The notes beneath the pieces are model-generated. The model ran no database searches, had not been told where the DNA came from, and worked only from the letters and a program-made list of their open reading frames with translations. From SLDF01 sp964537925 (GTDB lineage: Bacteria > Bacteroidota > Bacteroidia > Chitinophagales > Saprospiraceae), in contig CAZICV010000004.1 in the NCBI GenBank assembly GCA_964537925.1, positions 62,001 through 126,000 of the forward strand: a DNA stretch of 64,000 nt, in the 5' to 3' direction. Made by a program: the position numbers and the translations under genes. This document shows positions 1 to 9,216 of the stretch, piece after piece. Every line of letters starts with the position of its first letter. The stretch's first letter is position 1.

Positions 1-879
1 CGGCTCATGAACGGCGAGGAGCTTGAAGATCTCTCAGGATACGAGCTAGAAGACGTTGGTTTTATCATGATCCGCAATCTCTGGGATATCTACAAACACA
101 ATGGCGGCGCCCTCCAATCGGACTTTGATTTTCTGAAACGCGGCCGCACAAGCATGCCGCTATCCCCTACCAACCAGCTGATCGAGGCAGACAAGATATT
201 CGTAGAGGAGGGCGCACGCGTCGAATGCTGTACCCTCAATGCCAGCGCCGGGCCCATCTATATCGGCAAGTACAGCGAGGTCATGGAGGGCAGCAACATA
301 CGCGGTCCCTTTGCCCTGTGCGAACACGCGCAGGTCAAGATGGGTACGCGCATTTACGGCGCAACGACGGTAGGCCCCCACTCCCGTGTCGGCGGAGAGA
401 TCAACAACTCGGTGATCCTGGGATACAGCAACAAAGGCCATGATGGCTTCCTCGGCAACTCTGTGATCGGCGAATGGTGCAATCTCGGGGCGGACACCAA
501 CAACTCCAACCTCAAGAACAACTACGGGGAAGTCCGCCTGTGGAACTATGTCGCCGAGAAATTCCTGCCCACCGGCGAACAGTTTGTCGGTCTCTTCATG
601 GGCGACCACTCGCGCTGCGGGATCAACACGATGTTCAATACAGGTACGGTCGTAGGCATCGCCGCCAACATATTCGGCGAAGGTTATCCGCGCAACTTTA
701 TCCCTTCCTTCTCCTGGGGTGGCAAGCAGGGATTCAAAACCTACAAGCAGGAAGAAGCGTTCGAGGCGATCGACCGGATGATGGAGCGGCGCGACAAATA
801 CCTCAATGACCGCGAGCAGCAGATCCTGAAACAGATCTTTGCCGACAGCGCCCGGTTCCGCACCTGGGAAAAAGCCTGA
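1..879 (+). CDS. GlmU-like sugar nucleotidyltransferase, C-terminal part (5' end outside window)
   Basis: The reading frame is open to the first base of the window, so the start lies upstream and only about the last 292 residues are present. They contain a series of isoleucine/valine-spaced hexapeptide turns (for example GPIYIGKYSEV, GTRIYGATTVGPHSRV, NSVIGEWCNLGADT) that fold as a left-handed beta helix, the hallmark of acyltransferase or nucleotidyltransferase tails. The pattern matches the Bacteroidota 'putative sugar nucleotidyltransferase' family of about 390 residues, related to GlmU, so the missing part should be the nucleotidyltransferase domain. The substrate is not known. The next gene starts 1 base after the stop, so the two are very probably co-transcribed. 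Confidence 0.85.
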   Translation, partial: RLMNGEELEDLSGYELEDVGFIMIRNLWDIYKHNGGALQSDFDFLKRGRTSMPLSPTNQLIEADKIFVEEGARVECCTLNASAGPIYIGKYSEVMEGSNIRGPFALCEHAQVKMGTRIYGATTVGPHSRVGGEINNSVILGYSNKGHDGFLGNSVIGEWCNLGADTNNSNLKNNYGEVRLWNYVAEKFLPTGEQFVGLFMGDHSRCGINTMFNTGTVVGIAANIFGEGYPRNFIPSFSWGGKQGFKTYKQEEAFEAIDRMMERRDKYLNDREQQILKQIFADSARFRTWEKA

Positions 880-880
880 T

Positions 881-1579
881 ATGATCCGGCTGCCGTGGTG
901 GAAAAAAATACTGAGTCGTTTCCGTGAAGTACATATCGAGACTGTCACAGGTCTTGGCGACGAACCACTAAGTGTCTATCTCTACAAAGGCAGGCTGCAG
1001 CTCTGCGTGCGTGATGCGATTTACTCCTACGACGACTACTATATCAACTTTTACCGTGCCTTTGCCGGGATGGACCTCAAGGCGTTGCCCGACAGGAATG
1101 TCCTGGTACTGGGGCTGGGGCTGGGATCAGTGCCCTATATGCTGGAGCGCCATTTTGGCCGCGACTTTGACTATACAGCTATCGAACTGGATGAGGCCGT
1201 GATCTATCTCGCATCCAGGTACACACTGCCGCGACTTTCCTCTCCGCTTGAGATATACCAGGCAGACGGCCGTCAATGGCTGGAATACTCTTCCGGGCAG
1301 TTTGGCCTGATCTGCATGGATATCTTCACCGGCGACCAGGTGCCCGAGCACATGACAGACCAGGGTTTCATAGAGTTGCTGCGCGATCATCTCAGCCCCG
1401 GAGGCTGCCTGCTGTTCAACCGGCTCTACCGGTACAAACAGGACCGGGATATCGCACACAGATTCGTAGAAGAGGTGTTCGCACCTGTGTTCCCTGAGTA
1501 CACAACGCTGGAGATCGAAGGCAACCTGATCCTCTTTTCCGATCGCCGTTTTATTTCTTCCGGGCAACCAAACAAATAA
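881..1579 (+). CDS. Spermidine synthase-like SAM-dependent methyltransferase fold protein
   Basis: A 232-residue protein with the class I SAM-binding fold: the glycine loop VLVLGLGLGS near residues 63-72, the acidic AIELDEAV after strand 2 and QADGRQW after strand 3. The overall order resembles spermine/spermidine synthases, but the protein is shorter and the aminopropyl-acceptor residues cannot be checked by eye, so methyltransferase or aminopropyltransferase activity is undecided. I chose the ATG at 881, directly behind the preceding stop; the same frame is open 42 bases further upstream inside the previous gene. Probably one operon with the GlmU-like gene. Confidence 0.8.
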   Translation: MIRLPWWKKILSRFREVHIETVTGLGDEPLSVYLYKGRLQLCVRDAIYSYDDYYINFYRAFAGMDLKALPDRNVLVLGLGLGSVPYMLERHFGRDFDYTAIELDEAVIYLASRYTLPRLSSPLEIYQADGRQWLEYSSGQFGLICMDIFTGDQVPEHMTDQGFIELLRDHLSPGGCLLFNRLYRYKQDRDIAHRFVEEVFAPVFPEYTTLEIEGNLILFSDRRFISSGQPNK

Positions 1580-1612
1580 CATCAAAGACTAATAAGTACA
1601 GTCGAAAAAAGC

Positions 1613-1620
1613 TAGTTTTG
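1613..1620 (+). promoter_or_regulatory. Bacteroidota -7 promoter element (TAGTTTTG)
   Basis: An exact match to the TAnnTTTG consensus recognised by the Bacteroidota primary sigma factor, followed by CAG. It lies 27 bases before the ATG at 1647 and just after the methyltransferase gene. I see no clear -33 TTG. Confidence 0.6.
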
Positions 1621-1646
1621 CAGCTTTAGCTTAAGTGGGTGCCATC

Positions 1647-2243
1647 ATGTTTTCCATTAATATTTACCTGAGATTTGCCATCATTGCCGGAAGTCTGATT
1701 GCAGGTGTTCTCCTGCACAGTTTATTTGGTTTCTGGTACGGTTTCGTGTTCTACCTGTCTTTCCTGTTCTTCCTGACAGGATACCTGCTGCTCGGCACAG
1801 TTCAGTCTGCCGCCATGATGATGCAGGCAATGAATTTTGAAGGAGCATCCCAAAGACTCAGGCTGACTTTTTTCCCACGCCTGCTTTATGCAGCCAACCG
1901 CGCCTACTTCTTTATGCTCAAGGGCACGATCGCGCTCAATGCCAAAGACAATGATGCGGCTGAGACCTGGCTCAGGAAAGCAGAAGAAACAGGCCTGGCT
2001 TCGGACAATGAGAAAGCGATGGTTGTACTTCAGCTGGCCAATCTCAATGCCTCACGCAACCGCTGGCAGCAAGCTACACAGCAAATGAAGCAGCTTAAGG
2101 AGCTCAAAGTGACGGAGCCTGCGATCAAAGAGCAGATCCGCCAGTTGGAAAAAGCCCTTAACAACCGCGGTATGATCAACCCCGCCAATCGCGGTATGAT
2201 GGGCCAGATGGGCGGCAAACGCCGCAGGCCCCCCACCCGCTGA
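1647..2243 (+). CDS. Membrane-anchored TPR-like protein with basic tail, unknown function
   Basis: Two hydrophobic helices at the N-terminus (about residues 5-25 and 30-52) are followed by helical pairs resembling tetratricopeptide repeats (about residues 85-165; FFMLKGTIALNAKDNDAAET then NEKAMVVLQLANLN). The last 30 residues are a basic, glycine/methionine-rich tail in which NRGM occurs twice, ending GGKRRRPPTR. This suggests a cytoplasmic scaffold held at the membrane; no enzyme motif is visible. The frame also offers a GTG at 1635, but the ATG at 1647 fits the promoter and Bacteroidota start usage better. It converges on the RND pump gene with 33 bases between them. Confidence 0.7.
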   Translation: MFSINIYLRFAIIAGSLIAGVLLHSLFGFWYGFVFYLSFLFFLTGYLLLGTVQSAAMMMQAMNFEGASQRLRLTFFPRLLYAANRAYFFMLKGTIALNAKDNDAAETWLRKAEETGLASDNEKAMVVLQLANLNASRNRWQQATQQMKQLKELKVTEPAIKEQIRQLEKALNNRGMINPANRGMMGQMGGKRRRPPTR

Positions 2244-2276
2244 GCTTCATTCCCGAAACTACCTGGACCCCCATCA

Positions 2277-5200
2277 TCAGGACCTGCCCGGTCCGTGATG
2301 AGCAGCTACGATCCGCCGCGACCGCCTGAGCTCCCTGCGATGCAGAGCGCTGTGATAGATGATCGGAAATACAAGCAGCGTGAATACGGTCGCTGTGACG
2401 AGGCCTCCTATGATCACTACGGCCAGCGGCTTCTGGCTTTCGGACCCGATTCCTGAACTCAGTGCGGCTGGCAATAAGCCGATAGCCGCCATCATTGCTG
2501 TCATCACCACCGGCCGAGTACGTATCCTGACACCCTCTGTGATGGCCTCGTGGGCGCTGCCGGACTGACGGGACTGTTTCCTGAACTCGGAGATAAGGAT
2601 CACGCCGTTCTGTACACAGATACCGAACAAAGCGATAAAACCGACACCCGCGGAGATACCGAAGTTGATCCCCGTCAGATGCAGGGCCAGGATACCGCCG
2701 ATCAGCGCGAAGGGCACGTTGATGAGTACATAACCTGCTTCCCGTGCGCTGCCAAACATGATGAAGAGCAATATGAATATGATGATCAGGCTCACAGGCA
2801 TGACCTGGCCTAGCGTGGCAGTCGCACGGACCTGGTTTTCGAATTCTCCTGTCCAGTTCATGGTATAGCCGGCCGGCAGTGAGACAGCAGCGGCAACTTT
2901 GCCTCGCGCCTCGGCGATCGTGCTGCCCAGGTCACGCTCCCGTACGGAAAACTTGACACCGATGAAACGACGCGTATCATCCCGGTAAATGAATGCAGGG
3001 CCAGTCGCCAGCCGGATCGAAGCGATCTCCTTGAGCGGTATCTTCTCGTCTTTTATATTCGGCACCATCAGCATCATGATGTCTTCTTCATCCTGTCGGT
3101 AAGCCTTTTCGTAACGAATCCTGATATCGAACCTGCGCTCTCCCTCGTATTGCACGGTAGCCGTCTTGCCCCCTATCGCGATCTCGATGACGGCCAGCGC
3201 ATCGGCCTTCGTCACACCGTACATAGCCATACGTTCCTCATCGAGCAGGATACTGATCTCCGGCTGGCCGATATTACGCAGGATACCCGCGTCCTTGATA
3301 CCGGGCACATCGCGGATCTGCTCCAGCACCTGGGTAGCATACCCGTCCAGTGCATCCAGGTCGTCTCCGTATATCTTGATCGCATTGGAGGCTTTGATAC
3401 CTGCGGCCGCCTCGGCGACATTGTCTATGATGGGCTGAGAATAATTATAGGTGATGCCCTGGTACTGGCTGAGCTCTTCATCCATCTCTGCGATGATATC
3501 ATCCAGCCCTATACCCTTTCTCCACTGCTTCTTAGGCACAAGGTCCACCTGGAACTGTACAAAATAAAAGCCGTTGGGGTCTGTGCCGTCGTTGCTGCGT
3601 CCCGTCTGTGACAGCACATCCCCTACCTCCGGGAACTGCATCAGCTTGCGGCGCAACTCACCGGTCATACGAACACTCTCCGTCAATGACGTACTCATCG
3701 GCAATTCAGCCGTGACCCAAAGCGCCCCTTCGTTAAGTTGGGGCAAAAACTCTGTACCCAGCCAGCGCGCTGAAAAGATCGTCAGTACAAAACAAAGACC
3801 AGCGACGACCAACGTCGTCTTTTTCCGGGCAAATGTCCGGGCAAAAGCGCCTTCTACCAGCCGGTTGATAAAGTGAACGAAAAAGTTATTCTTCTCCCGC
3901 ACATTCCTGCGCAGAAGCACAGCGCTCAATACAGGTACCAGCGTAAGCGTAAAAATAAGGGCGCCCAGGAGCGCAAAACCCAGCGTAAACGCCAACGGCG
4001 AGAACATCTTGCCCTCTACCTTCTGAAAAGCGAATATGGGCAGCAGCGCAGAGATGATGATGAGCTTGGAGAAGAAAATGGCTTTGCCCATTTCCGCCCC
4101 GGACCGCTTGATGAGCCCCAGCTTGATGAGCTTGTTGAACCGCGGCATGCCGACCTGGTGGGCCCGCCGGTCCAGGGCCACAAAAAGTCCCTCCACCATC
4201 ACCACGGCCCCGTCGATGATGATCCCGAAATCCACTGCACCAAGAGAAATCAGGTTGGCGCTCATCCCCTTGAGCCGCAGGCATAGAAATGCAAAGAGCA
4301 GCGAGAGCGGTATGATCACGGAGACAATGACTGTCGTACGCCAGTCGGCCATGAAGATGAAGACAATCACCGTCACGAAGATGATTCCTTCCAGCAGGTT
4401 CTTCATCACAGTGCTCGTGCAGTAAGCGATAAGATCGTCCCGGTCGTAGAATGTTTCGATCGTCACGTCGTCCGGCAACACCTGTGTATTCAGTTCATGT
4501 ATTTTGTCCTTGACACGCCCCAGCACCTCGCTTGGGTTTTCGCCCTGGCGCATGACGACGATACCTTCTACAATATCATCGTCGTCGTTGAGGCCGGCCT
4601 GTCCCACTCTCGGAAGGCTGCTCTCGCGCACGGTAGCCACACGCTTGACCAGCAGGGGATTGCCATTGTAGATATCGACGATCGTATTCTCGATCTCCTC
4701 TATGGAACTCAACAGACCGATACCCCGCACTACATAAGCCTGCCCGTTCTTCTCGATCACATCCCCCCCCACATTGAGGTTGGATTTCGCGATCGCCTCG
4801 TACAGCTCCAGGGGAGTGAGACTATATTTCTGCAGTTGTATAGGGTTGACACATATCTCGTAGGTCTTCTCCCGCCCCCCGAAAGCCACCACATCCGCTA
4901 CGCCCGGCACTGCCCTCAGCTGCCGGTCGATGGTCCAGTTCTGCAGTGTCAGCAGCTCCCTGGAGTCCCGATGCGGACTCTTCAGCACATACCTGTATAT
5001 CTCTCCGGTCGGCCCGTAAGGCGGTTGTACCTCGGGATCTACGCCATCGGGCAACTGGACATTGCGCAACTGGTTGTTGACCTGCTGGCGGGCAAAAAAG
5101 TCTTCTACATCATCCTCGAAGATGATCTTGATCACACTGAGCCCGAACATGGTCACGCTGCGCACTGTCGTTTTGCGCTGGACGCTGTTCATAGCGATCT

Positions 5201-5417
5201 CGATCGGTGTGGTCACAAAACGCTCCACTTCTTCAGCGCTGCGGCCACTCCATTCCGTGACGACGATGATCTGGGTATTCGTCACATCGGGAAATGCCTC
5301 TATCGGTATGCGGACAAAACTGATGATACCTCCTATGACGACCAGCGCTACCCAGAAAAAGGTAAAGAACGGGTTGCGCAGCGAGAAGGAAATGATATTG
5401 CGGATGAATTTTCCCAT
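2277..5417 (-). CDS. CzcA/CusA-type heavy-metal efflux RND transporter, inner-membrane pump
   Basis: At 1046 residues this is full length for the HME class of RND pumps, which export divalent or monovalent metal cations through a tripartite complex using the proton gradient. The diagnostic segment GAVDFGIIIDGAVVMVEG (about residue 395-410) carries the two aspartates and glutamate of the CzcA proton relay. The N-terminus has TM1 followed by FVRIPIEAFPDVTNTQ, typical of CzcA/CusA, and the C-terminus has the usual TM8-12 block. It is the last gene of a CzcC-B-A order, 11 bases after the adaptor gene. Zn/Co/Cd versus Cu/Ag specificity cannot be decided from sequence alone. Confidence 0.95.
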   Translation of the reverse strand: MGKFIRNIISFSLRNPFFTFFWVALVVIGGIISFVRIPIEAFPDVTNTQIIVVTEWSGRSAEEVERFVTTPIEIAMNSVQRKTTVRSVTMFGLSVIKIIFEDDVEDFFARQQVNNQLRNVQLPDGVDPEVQPPYGPTGEIYRYVLKSPHRDSRELLTLQNWTIDRQLRAVPGVADVVAFGGREKTYEICVNPIQLQKYSLTPLELYEAIAKSNLNVGGDVIEKNGQAYVVRGIGLLSSIEEIENTIVDIYNGNPLLVKRVATVRESSLPRVGQAGLNDDDDIVEGIVVMRQGENPSEVLGRVKDKIHELNTQVLPDDVTIETFYDRDDLIAYCTSTVMKNLLEGIIFVTVIVFIFMADWRTTVIVSVIIPLSLLFAFLCLRLKGMSANLISLGAVDFGIIIDGAVVMVEGLFVALDRRAHQVGMPRFNKLIKLGLIKRSGAEMGKAIFFSKLIIISALLPIFAFQKVEGKMFSPLAFTLGFALLGALIFTLTLVPVLSAVLLRRNVREKNNFFVHFINRLVEGAFARTFARKKTTLVVAGLCFVLTIFSARWLGTEFLPQLNEGALWVTAELPMSTSLTESVRMTGELRRKLMQFPEVGDVLSQTGRSNDGTDPNGFYFVQFQVDLVPKKQWRKGIGLDDIIAEMDEELSQYQGITYNYSQPIIDNVAEAAAGIKASNAIKIYGDDLDALDGYATQVLEQIRDVPGIKDAGILRNIGQPEISILLDEERMAMYGVTKADALAVIEIAIGGKTATVQYEGERRFDIRIRYEKAYRQDEEDIMMLMVPNIKDEKIPLKEIASIRLATGPAFIYRDDTRRFIGVKFSVRERDLGSTIAEARGKVAAAVSLPAGYTMNWTGEFENQVRATATLGQVMPVSLIIIFILLFIMFGSAREAGYVLINVPFALIGGILALHLTGINFGISAGVGFIALFGICVQNGVILISEFRKQSRQSGSAHEAITEGVRIRTRPVVMTAMMAAIGLLPAALSSGIGSESQKPLAVVIIGGLVTATVFTLLVFPIIYHSALHRRELRRSRRIVAAHHGPGRS

Positions 5418-5428
5418 AACTTAAGCTG

Positions 5429-6508
5429 TCAGTCGTTGAGTGCATCGTAGACCATCAGGGCGTCCGTGGAGATCACCTGCAGACCTTCTTGCAGACCGGT
5501 CCTGATATATGTTGTGTCGGCGGCCTGGGCATATACCTCTACCTGCACGGTCTCGATCCTGTGCCTGTCGTGAAATACCATGACCCAATTCTTATTCTTG
5601 TCGAAGACAACCGCCGAAGACGGGACCGCCACCATCCTGTCCGGCGTGTTAAAAAAGACGTTGACCGTGGCCATCATCTCGGGTTTGAGCCGGAAGCCGG
5701 GGTTCGGCAGTTTGACCCGTACTTTCATGGCCTTGGTCTCGGGGTCTATCGCGTTGAAGATCTTGTCTACCTTGCCCTTGTATACTTCGTCGGGAAAACC
5801 CAACGTATTCACTTCCGCATCGAAACCCACCCGCACGCGGGCGATATCGCTCTCGCTCACGTTCGCAAGCGCCCATACTTCACTGATCTCTGAGATAGAA
5901 AACAGGGGCTCGGACATGTCCGGACGCAACTGCTCATTCGGGTAGATATTCTTTGAGAGGATGAAACCGCTGATCGGCGCAGTGATACTGTATACCGATC
6001 CGGGTTCAAGCTTGTATATCTCGTATATCTCCAGGACACGCGCCAGTTCGGCCTGCGCTTTTTCCAGTTCCTTTTCGGCAGCGATCACTTCCTTTTCCGA
6101 ACTGAGTTTTCCTTCGAAGAGATCCTGCATGACCTGCAGGTTCTTCTGGGCAACCGCTACGTCGCTCTGTGCATCGAGCCGCTGCCGCTGAAACTCCGCC
6201 ACCTCGCTGCTCCGTACCCTGGCGAGTACCTGCCCCTGGCGCACGTAGTCGCCCAACTCCACATCCACACTGAGCACGCTGCCACCCAGTACCGGATATA
6301 CAGGCGCCATGCGGTTGTTGTCCACGGCTATCTTGCCAAAGAGACGTATACGCTCCCGGACTTCCTGCATACGGGTCGTATACAACGTACACCTGGACAG
6401 CATGGTGTCGCTCATACTGAAAGCTATGCGCTGCTCCTCTGCGGCCTGCTCCCGGCAGGACAGACAGGTCAACAGAAGAAGCAAGGCCGGGATAGACCAT
6501 TTATTCAT
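5429..6508 (-). CDS. RND efflux periplasmic adaptor lipoprotein (CzcB/CusB-like)
   Basis: A 359-residue membrane-fusion protein. The N-terminus has a short hydrophobic stretch ending in a lipobox-like LTCLSC (Cys15/Cys18), so it is probably lipid-anchored. A barrel-sandwich half (VYPVLGGSVLSVDVELGDYV), a coiled-coil hairpin (about residues 110-150) and a second lipoyl half (SITAPISGFILSKN) follow, then beta-barrel and membrane-proximal domains. It bridges the inner-membrane pump and the TolC-like channel. It sits 1 base after the channel gene and 11 before the pump gene. It lacks an N-terminal metal-binding extension of the sort found in some CzcB/CusB proteins. Confidence 0.92.
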   Translation of the reverse strand: MNKWSIPALLLLLTCLSCREQAAEEQRIAFSMSDTMLSRCTLYTTRMQEVRERIRLFGKIAVDNNRMAPVYPVLGGSVLSVDVELGDYVRQGQVLARVRSSEVAEFQRQRLDAQSDVAVAQKNLQVMQDLFEGKLSSEKEVIAAEKELEKAQAELARVLEIYEIYKLEPGSVYSITAPISGFILSKNIYPNEQLRPDMSEPLFSISEISEVWALANVSESDIARVRVGFDAEVNTLGFPDEVYKGKVDKIFNAIDPETKAMKVRVKLPNPGFRLKPEMMATVNVFFNTPDRMVAVPSSAVVFDKNKNWVMVFHDRHRIETVQVEVYAQAADTTYIRTGLQEGLQVISTDALMVYDALND

Positions 6509-6509
6509 A

Positions 6510-7763
6510 TCAGAAGTAAGATTTGCCGATGAGTAGATTGATTTGCTCTGCCGCGATCGCGAGCTGTATCCTGATGCGGGTCATCTCTGCCAGTGTCTCG
6601 TTGTAGGACTCGAAAAAGTCGACGAACTCGATGAGTGAGACATTCTTTTTCAGGAAGTTGCCGTGCATACCTGCCAGCGCCGTCTCGAAGTCTTCGTTGT
6701 ACAAGGCGATAGCCCTGTCATATTCAGCTACCAACTCCCGGTAGCGCATCAGGCCGTTTCTCAGGCTGCTGCGGACTTCAGTCTCGAGTGCGCTGATCCG
6801 GTAGACTGCCTCCCGGGCCTGGAACCTGGCAACGGCAATATTACCCTGGTTGCGGTTCCAGAGCGGCAACGGAACAGAAACACCCACATTGATCTCGTTG
6901 CCGAATGCGCCGCTTCGCTGATCGTAAGAGAGCGAAAGATTAACATCCGGGACAGCCATTTTTTTCTCATAATCGATATAGCGTTCTGCCAGCGCACCAC
7001 TCTCCCGGAGCAGCAGCAGGTCGGGCCTGCTCCGAAATGCCTCTGTCTCCAGCTCCGCCAGATCCGGCTCCCGGATATAGGCCGACATATCCGCGTCGTC
7101 AAACACCGGTTCGACGATCTCGGTACGTTGCAACAGCGTCTGCACAGCTGTCTGTGCTTCCGCATACTGCTGACGGATCTCGGCACGGTCATTGTTCAGG
7201 TTGAGGTAGACGCCTTTGAGGCGGACCAGGTCTCTGAGCGGCACATTCCCCCTGGCGACCTGCACGTCATAAGCGGCCAGGATCGTGTCCAGCAGAGCGA
7301 GCTGAGCGTCGTATTTTGCCAGCAGCACCCGTTGCTGGCTTATTGCAAACAGATCGCTGTGCAACCTGAACCGCAGCTGGCGCACAAGGTCCTGGAATAC
7401 CAGCTCGGCGATCGCAGCATCGCTGCGCGCCAGTGCGAGCGCCGCACGGCGCTTCCCTCCGAGCAGGATCAATTGTTCAATCTCCAGGGTCTTCTGGCCG
7501 GATCTGCCGGTATGAAACGCCCTGCGGTTCTCAGGGTCATATGCATTGAATGTAGCGGAAAAAACCGGGTTGGGATACAGCCCGGCCTGGATGATCCTGG
7601 CCCTGGCTTCGCCGATCTGCATCTCCGCCGCGAGCAGTTGGTAACTGTCGGCCTGGAAAATACTGTCGGCCTGGCGCAGGTCTACACGCAGCGTATCCGC
7701 CGCATACAAAGCAGGTAAAACCAGTATACCGGCCAGGCAGGCTAATATGCGTATGCTTCCCAT
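6510..7763 (-). CDS. TolC-family outer-membrane efflux protein (CzcC-like)
   Basis: A 417-residue protein with a signal peptide (about 21 residues, ending LYAAD) and the two internally repeated helical hairpins of the outer membrane efflux family, including SARARIIQAGLYPNP-like spacing after the first helix (EARARIIQAGLYPNPVFSA) and VPLPLWNRNQGNI in the second half. It would form the outer-membrane channel of the metal efflux complex with the adaptor and pump encoded directly downstream. It is the first gene of the operon, preceded by a promoter region with a paired response-regulator-like direct repeat. Confidence 0.92.
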   Translation of the reverse strand: MGSIRILACLAGILVLPALYAADTLRVDLRQADSIFQADSYQLLAAEMQIGEARARIIQAGLYPNPVFSATFNAYDPENRRAFHTGRSGQKTLEIEQLILLGGKRRAALALARSDAAIAELVFQDLVRQLRFRLHSDLFAISQQRVLLAKYDAQLALLDTILAAYDVQVARGNVPLRDLVRLKGVYLNLNNDRAEIRQQYAEAQTAVQTLLQRTEIVEPVFDDADMSAYIREPDLAELETEAFRSRPDLLLLRESGALAERYIDYEKKMAVPDVNLSLSYDQRSGAFGNEINVGVSVPLPLWNRNQGNIAVARFQAREAVYRISALETEVRSSLRNGLMRYRELVAEYDRAIALYNEDFETALAGMHGNFLKKNVSLIEFVDFFESYNETLAEMTRIRIQLAIAAEQINLLIGKSYF

Positions 7764-7795
7764 GGATTACAGATGTTGGTGGTGATCATCTGTTG

Positions 7796-7803
7796 CAAAG
7801 GAA
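7796..7803 (-). promoter_or_regulatory. Probable -7 element of the czcCBA-like operon
   Basis: On the minus strand this reads TTCCTTTGCAA, seven of eight matches to TAnnTTTG, 33 bases before the channel gene start. No -33 TTG is present; instead the CTTAAA repeats at 7815-7831 occupy that position, as expected for an activator-dependent promoter. Confidence 0.45.
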
Positions 7804-7814
7804 GACCGGGGGGG

Positions 7815-7831
7815 CTTAAAAAGACCTTAAA
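7815..7831 (-). promoter_or_regulatory. Direct repeat CTTAAA-N5-CTTAAA, putative OmpR-type response regulator site
   Basis: Two perfect CTTAAA half-sites are separated by AAGAC, giving an 11-base (one helical turn) direct repeat. This is the geometry of PmrA/OmpR-family boxes. It lies between the kinase stop and the efflux operon, about 12 bases upstream of the likely -7 element, so it would place a regulator dimer over the -33 region. The obvious candidate is the response regulator encoded at 9217-9897. Confidence 0.55.
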
Positions 7832-7842
7832 GCCAATAAAAT

Positions 7843-9213
7843 TTAGCTTAAGGGCATCTGCACGCTGAAGACATTTAGCTGCCCGTCTTCGCTGCTGTAG
7901 CGAATGTTGCCCCCATGGAGCTGCAGGATCTTATCTATGAATACCAGCCCGAGACCAAAGCCGCGTTTGCCGCGGCTATTCGCTCCGCGAAAGAAATGTT
8001 TGAAGAGATAAGGCAACTCTTCAGCGGAAAGCACCGGTCCTGCGTTGATAAAGTACAGCCGGATGTCTTCGCGCCCTGTTTCGATCTGGATCCGGGCCCT
8101 CTGATCGTCGCTGTACTGGATACAATTGAGCATAAGATTGATCAGTGCCGCCCTCAGCAGCCGGGTGTTAGCCTGTACAGTCAGGCTACTTTCGTCTTCT
8201 ACAGTCGTTTCGTAGCTGATAGTAAACTGAAAATCAGGATAAAGCACGTTGAGTTCGGAAGCCAGATCCAGTATCAGTTCGTCGATCCTGAGTGATTCGC
8301 GAATGAGCTCATTGCCGGATTCCATCTTGGCGATCTCCAGCAGCGAATTGATGATTTCTCCCAGGCTACGGGTATCCTGCTTCTGGTGGCGAAGCATCTC
8401 ATGTATGCGTTCCAAGTCCGTCTCCTGCTCGATACGCTCCAGGTTGGAGACCAGCACCGCTATCGGGGTTTTGAGCTCGTGCGATATATGGTGTGCAGCA
8501 TGCTTCTGGAATGCAAAAGCCTCGTTCATACGCTGCAGCAGCTCATTAAACCGCTGGGCCAGCAGCGCGATCTCATCCTTGCCGCTAGTATCTATCTCGA
8601 TAGGGTGAGGCGCCCGTGCAAAATCAAAGTCCTTGATCTGCGTAGCTATCTGTATCACCGGCGAGCTGATCCGCTCTGACAGGTAGTAGGAGGTCGCGAT
8701 GATGACCAGTGTGATCCCTGCGAATGAGAAGATCAGTACATACCTGAGGTAGTTGAGTTTGGTATATCCGAACACATCGTAAGCCTTGCTGATACCGTAA
8801 TAGCCTCGCCCGTTTTCGTCTTCCAGGTAGACCCCTACTACGTCGTAAAGCGCCTCCTTCTGTTCGATCCAGCGACGCGATGGCGACAGTATATCCAGTA
8901 TCTTGCTGGGATAGGGGATCGGTGTATCATCAATACTGGTATAGACAGGGCGTTTGTCGCTGTCGAAGATCAGCAGCTTTTCGTTGTACATGTCTTCGAT
9001 CGTGATACGGTCCATAGCTTCGATCAACCGCTCGTCGATCTGCCTGAATTCCGTGAGAAACTTGAGCGTGGAGGTGATCTTCTCCTTCTGCCGCTGCTGG
9101 AACTCCTCCTCGCGATACTCTGAGAAAAGCGTATAGATAAAGAAAAGCAAGCCACCCGTGAGGCAGATCGTCACGACGGAAAAGTAAAGCAATATCTTCC
9201 TGCGTATGCTCAT
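7843..9213 (-). CDS. Two-component sensor histidine kinase of the metal-efflux locus
   Basis: A 456-residue classical membrane kinase: TM1 (about 7-30), an extracytoplasmic sensor of about 130 residues, TM2 (about 158-180), HAMP, HisKA with HHISHELKTPIAVL (phosphoacceptor His near residue 243), and a HATPase domain with N-box NLMLNCIQYSDD and the G-box GKRGFGLGLVFIDKI. The sensor has no obvious metal-binding histidine or cysteine cluster. Its start is 3 bases after the response regulator stop, and the efflux operon follows, so it probably controls that operon in response to an envelope or metal signal; this is inference from position. Confidence 0.93.
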   Translation of the reverse strand: MSIRRKILLYFSVVTICLTGGLLFFIYTLFSEYREEEFQQRQKEKITSTLKFLTEFRQIDERLIEAMDRITIEDMYNEKLLIFDSDKRPVYTSIDDTPIPYPSKILDILSPSRRWIEQKEALYDVVGVYLEDENGRGYYGISKAYDVFGYTKLNYLRYVLIFSFAGITLVIIATSYYLSERISSPVIQIATQIKDFDFARAPHPIEIDTSGKDEIALLAQRFNELLQRMNEAFAFQKHAAHHISHELKTPIAVLVSNLERIEQETDLERIHEMLRHQKQDTRSLGEIINSLLEIAKMESGNELIRESLRIDELILDLASELNVLYPDFQFTISYETTVEDESSLTVQANTRLLRAALINLMLNCIQYSDDQRARIQIETGREDIRLYFINAGPVLSAEELPYLFKHFFRGANSRGKRGFGLGLVFIDKILQLHGGNIRYSSEDGQLNVFSVQMPLS

Positions 9214-9216
9214 CGG

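Noticed and set aside
4497..5450. 317-codon plus-strand frame opposite the RND pump gene
   Set aside because: It is antisense to strongly conserved coding sequence; its His/Leu/Asp-rich translation is a by-product of that strand's codon use.
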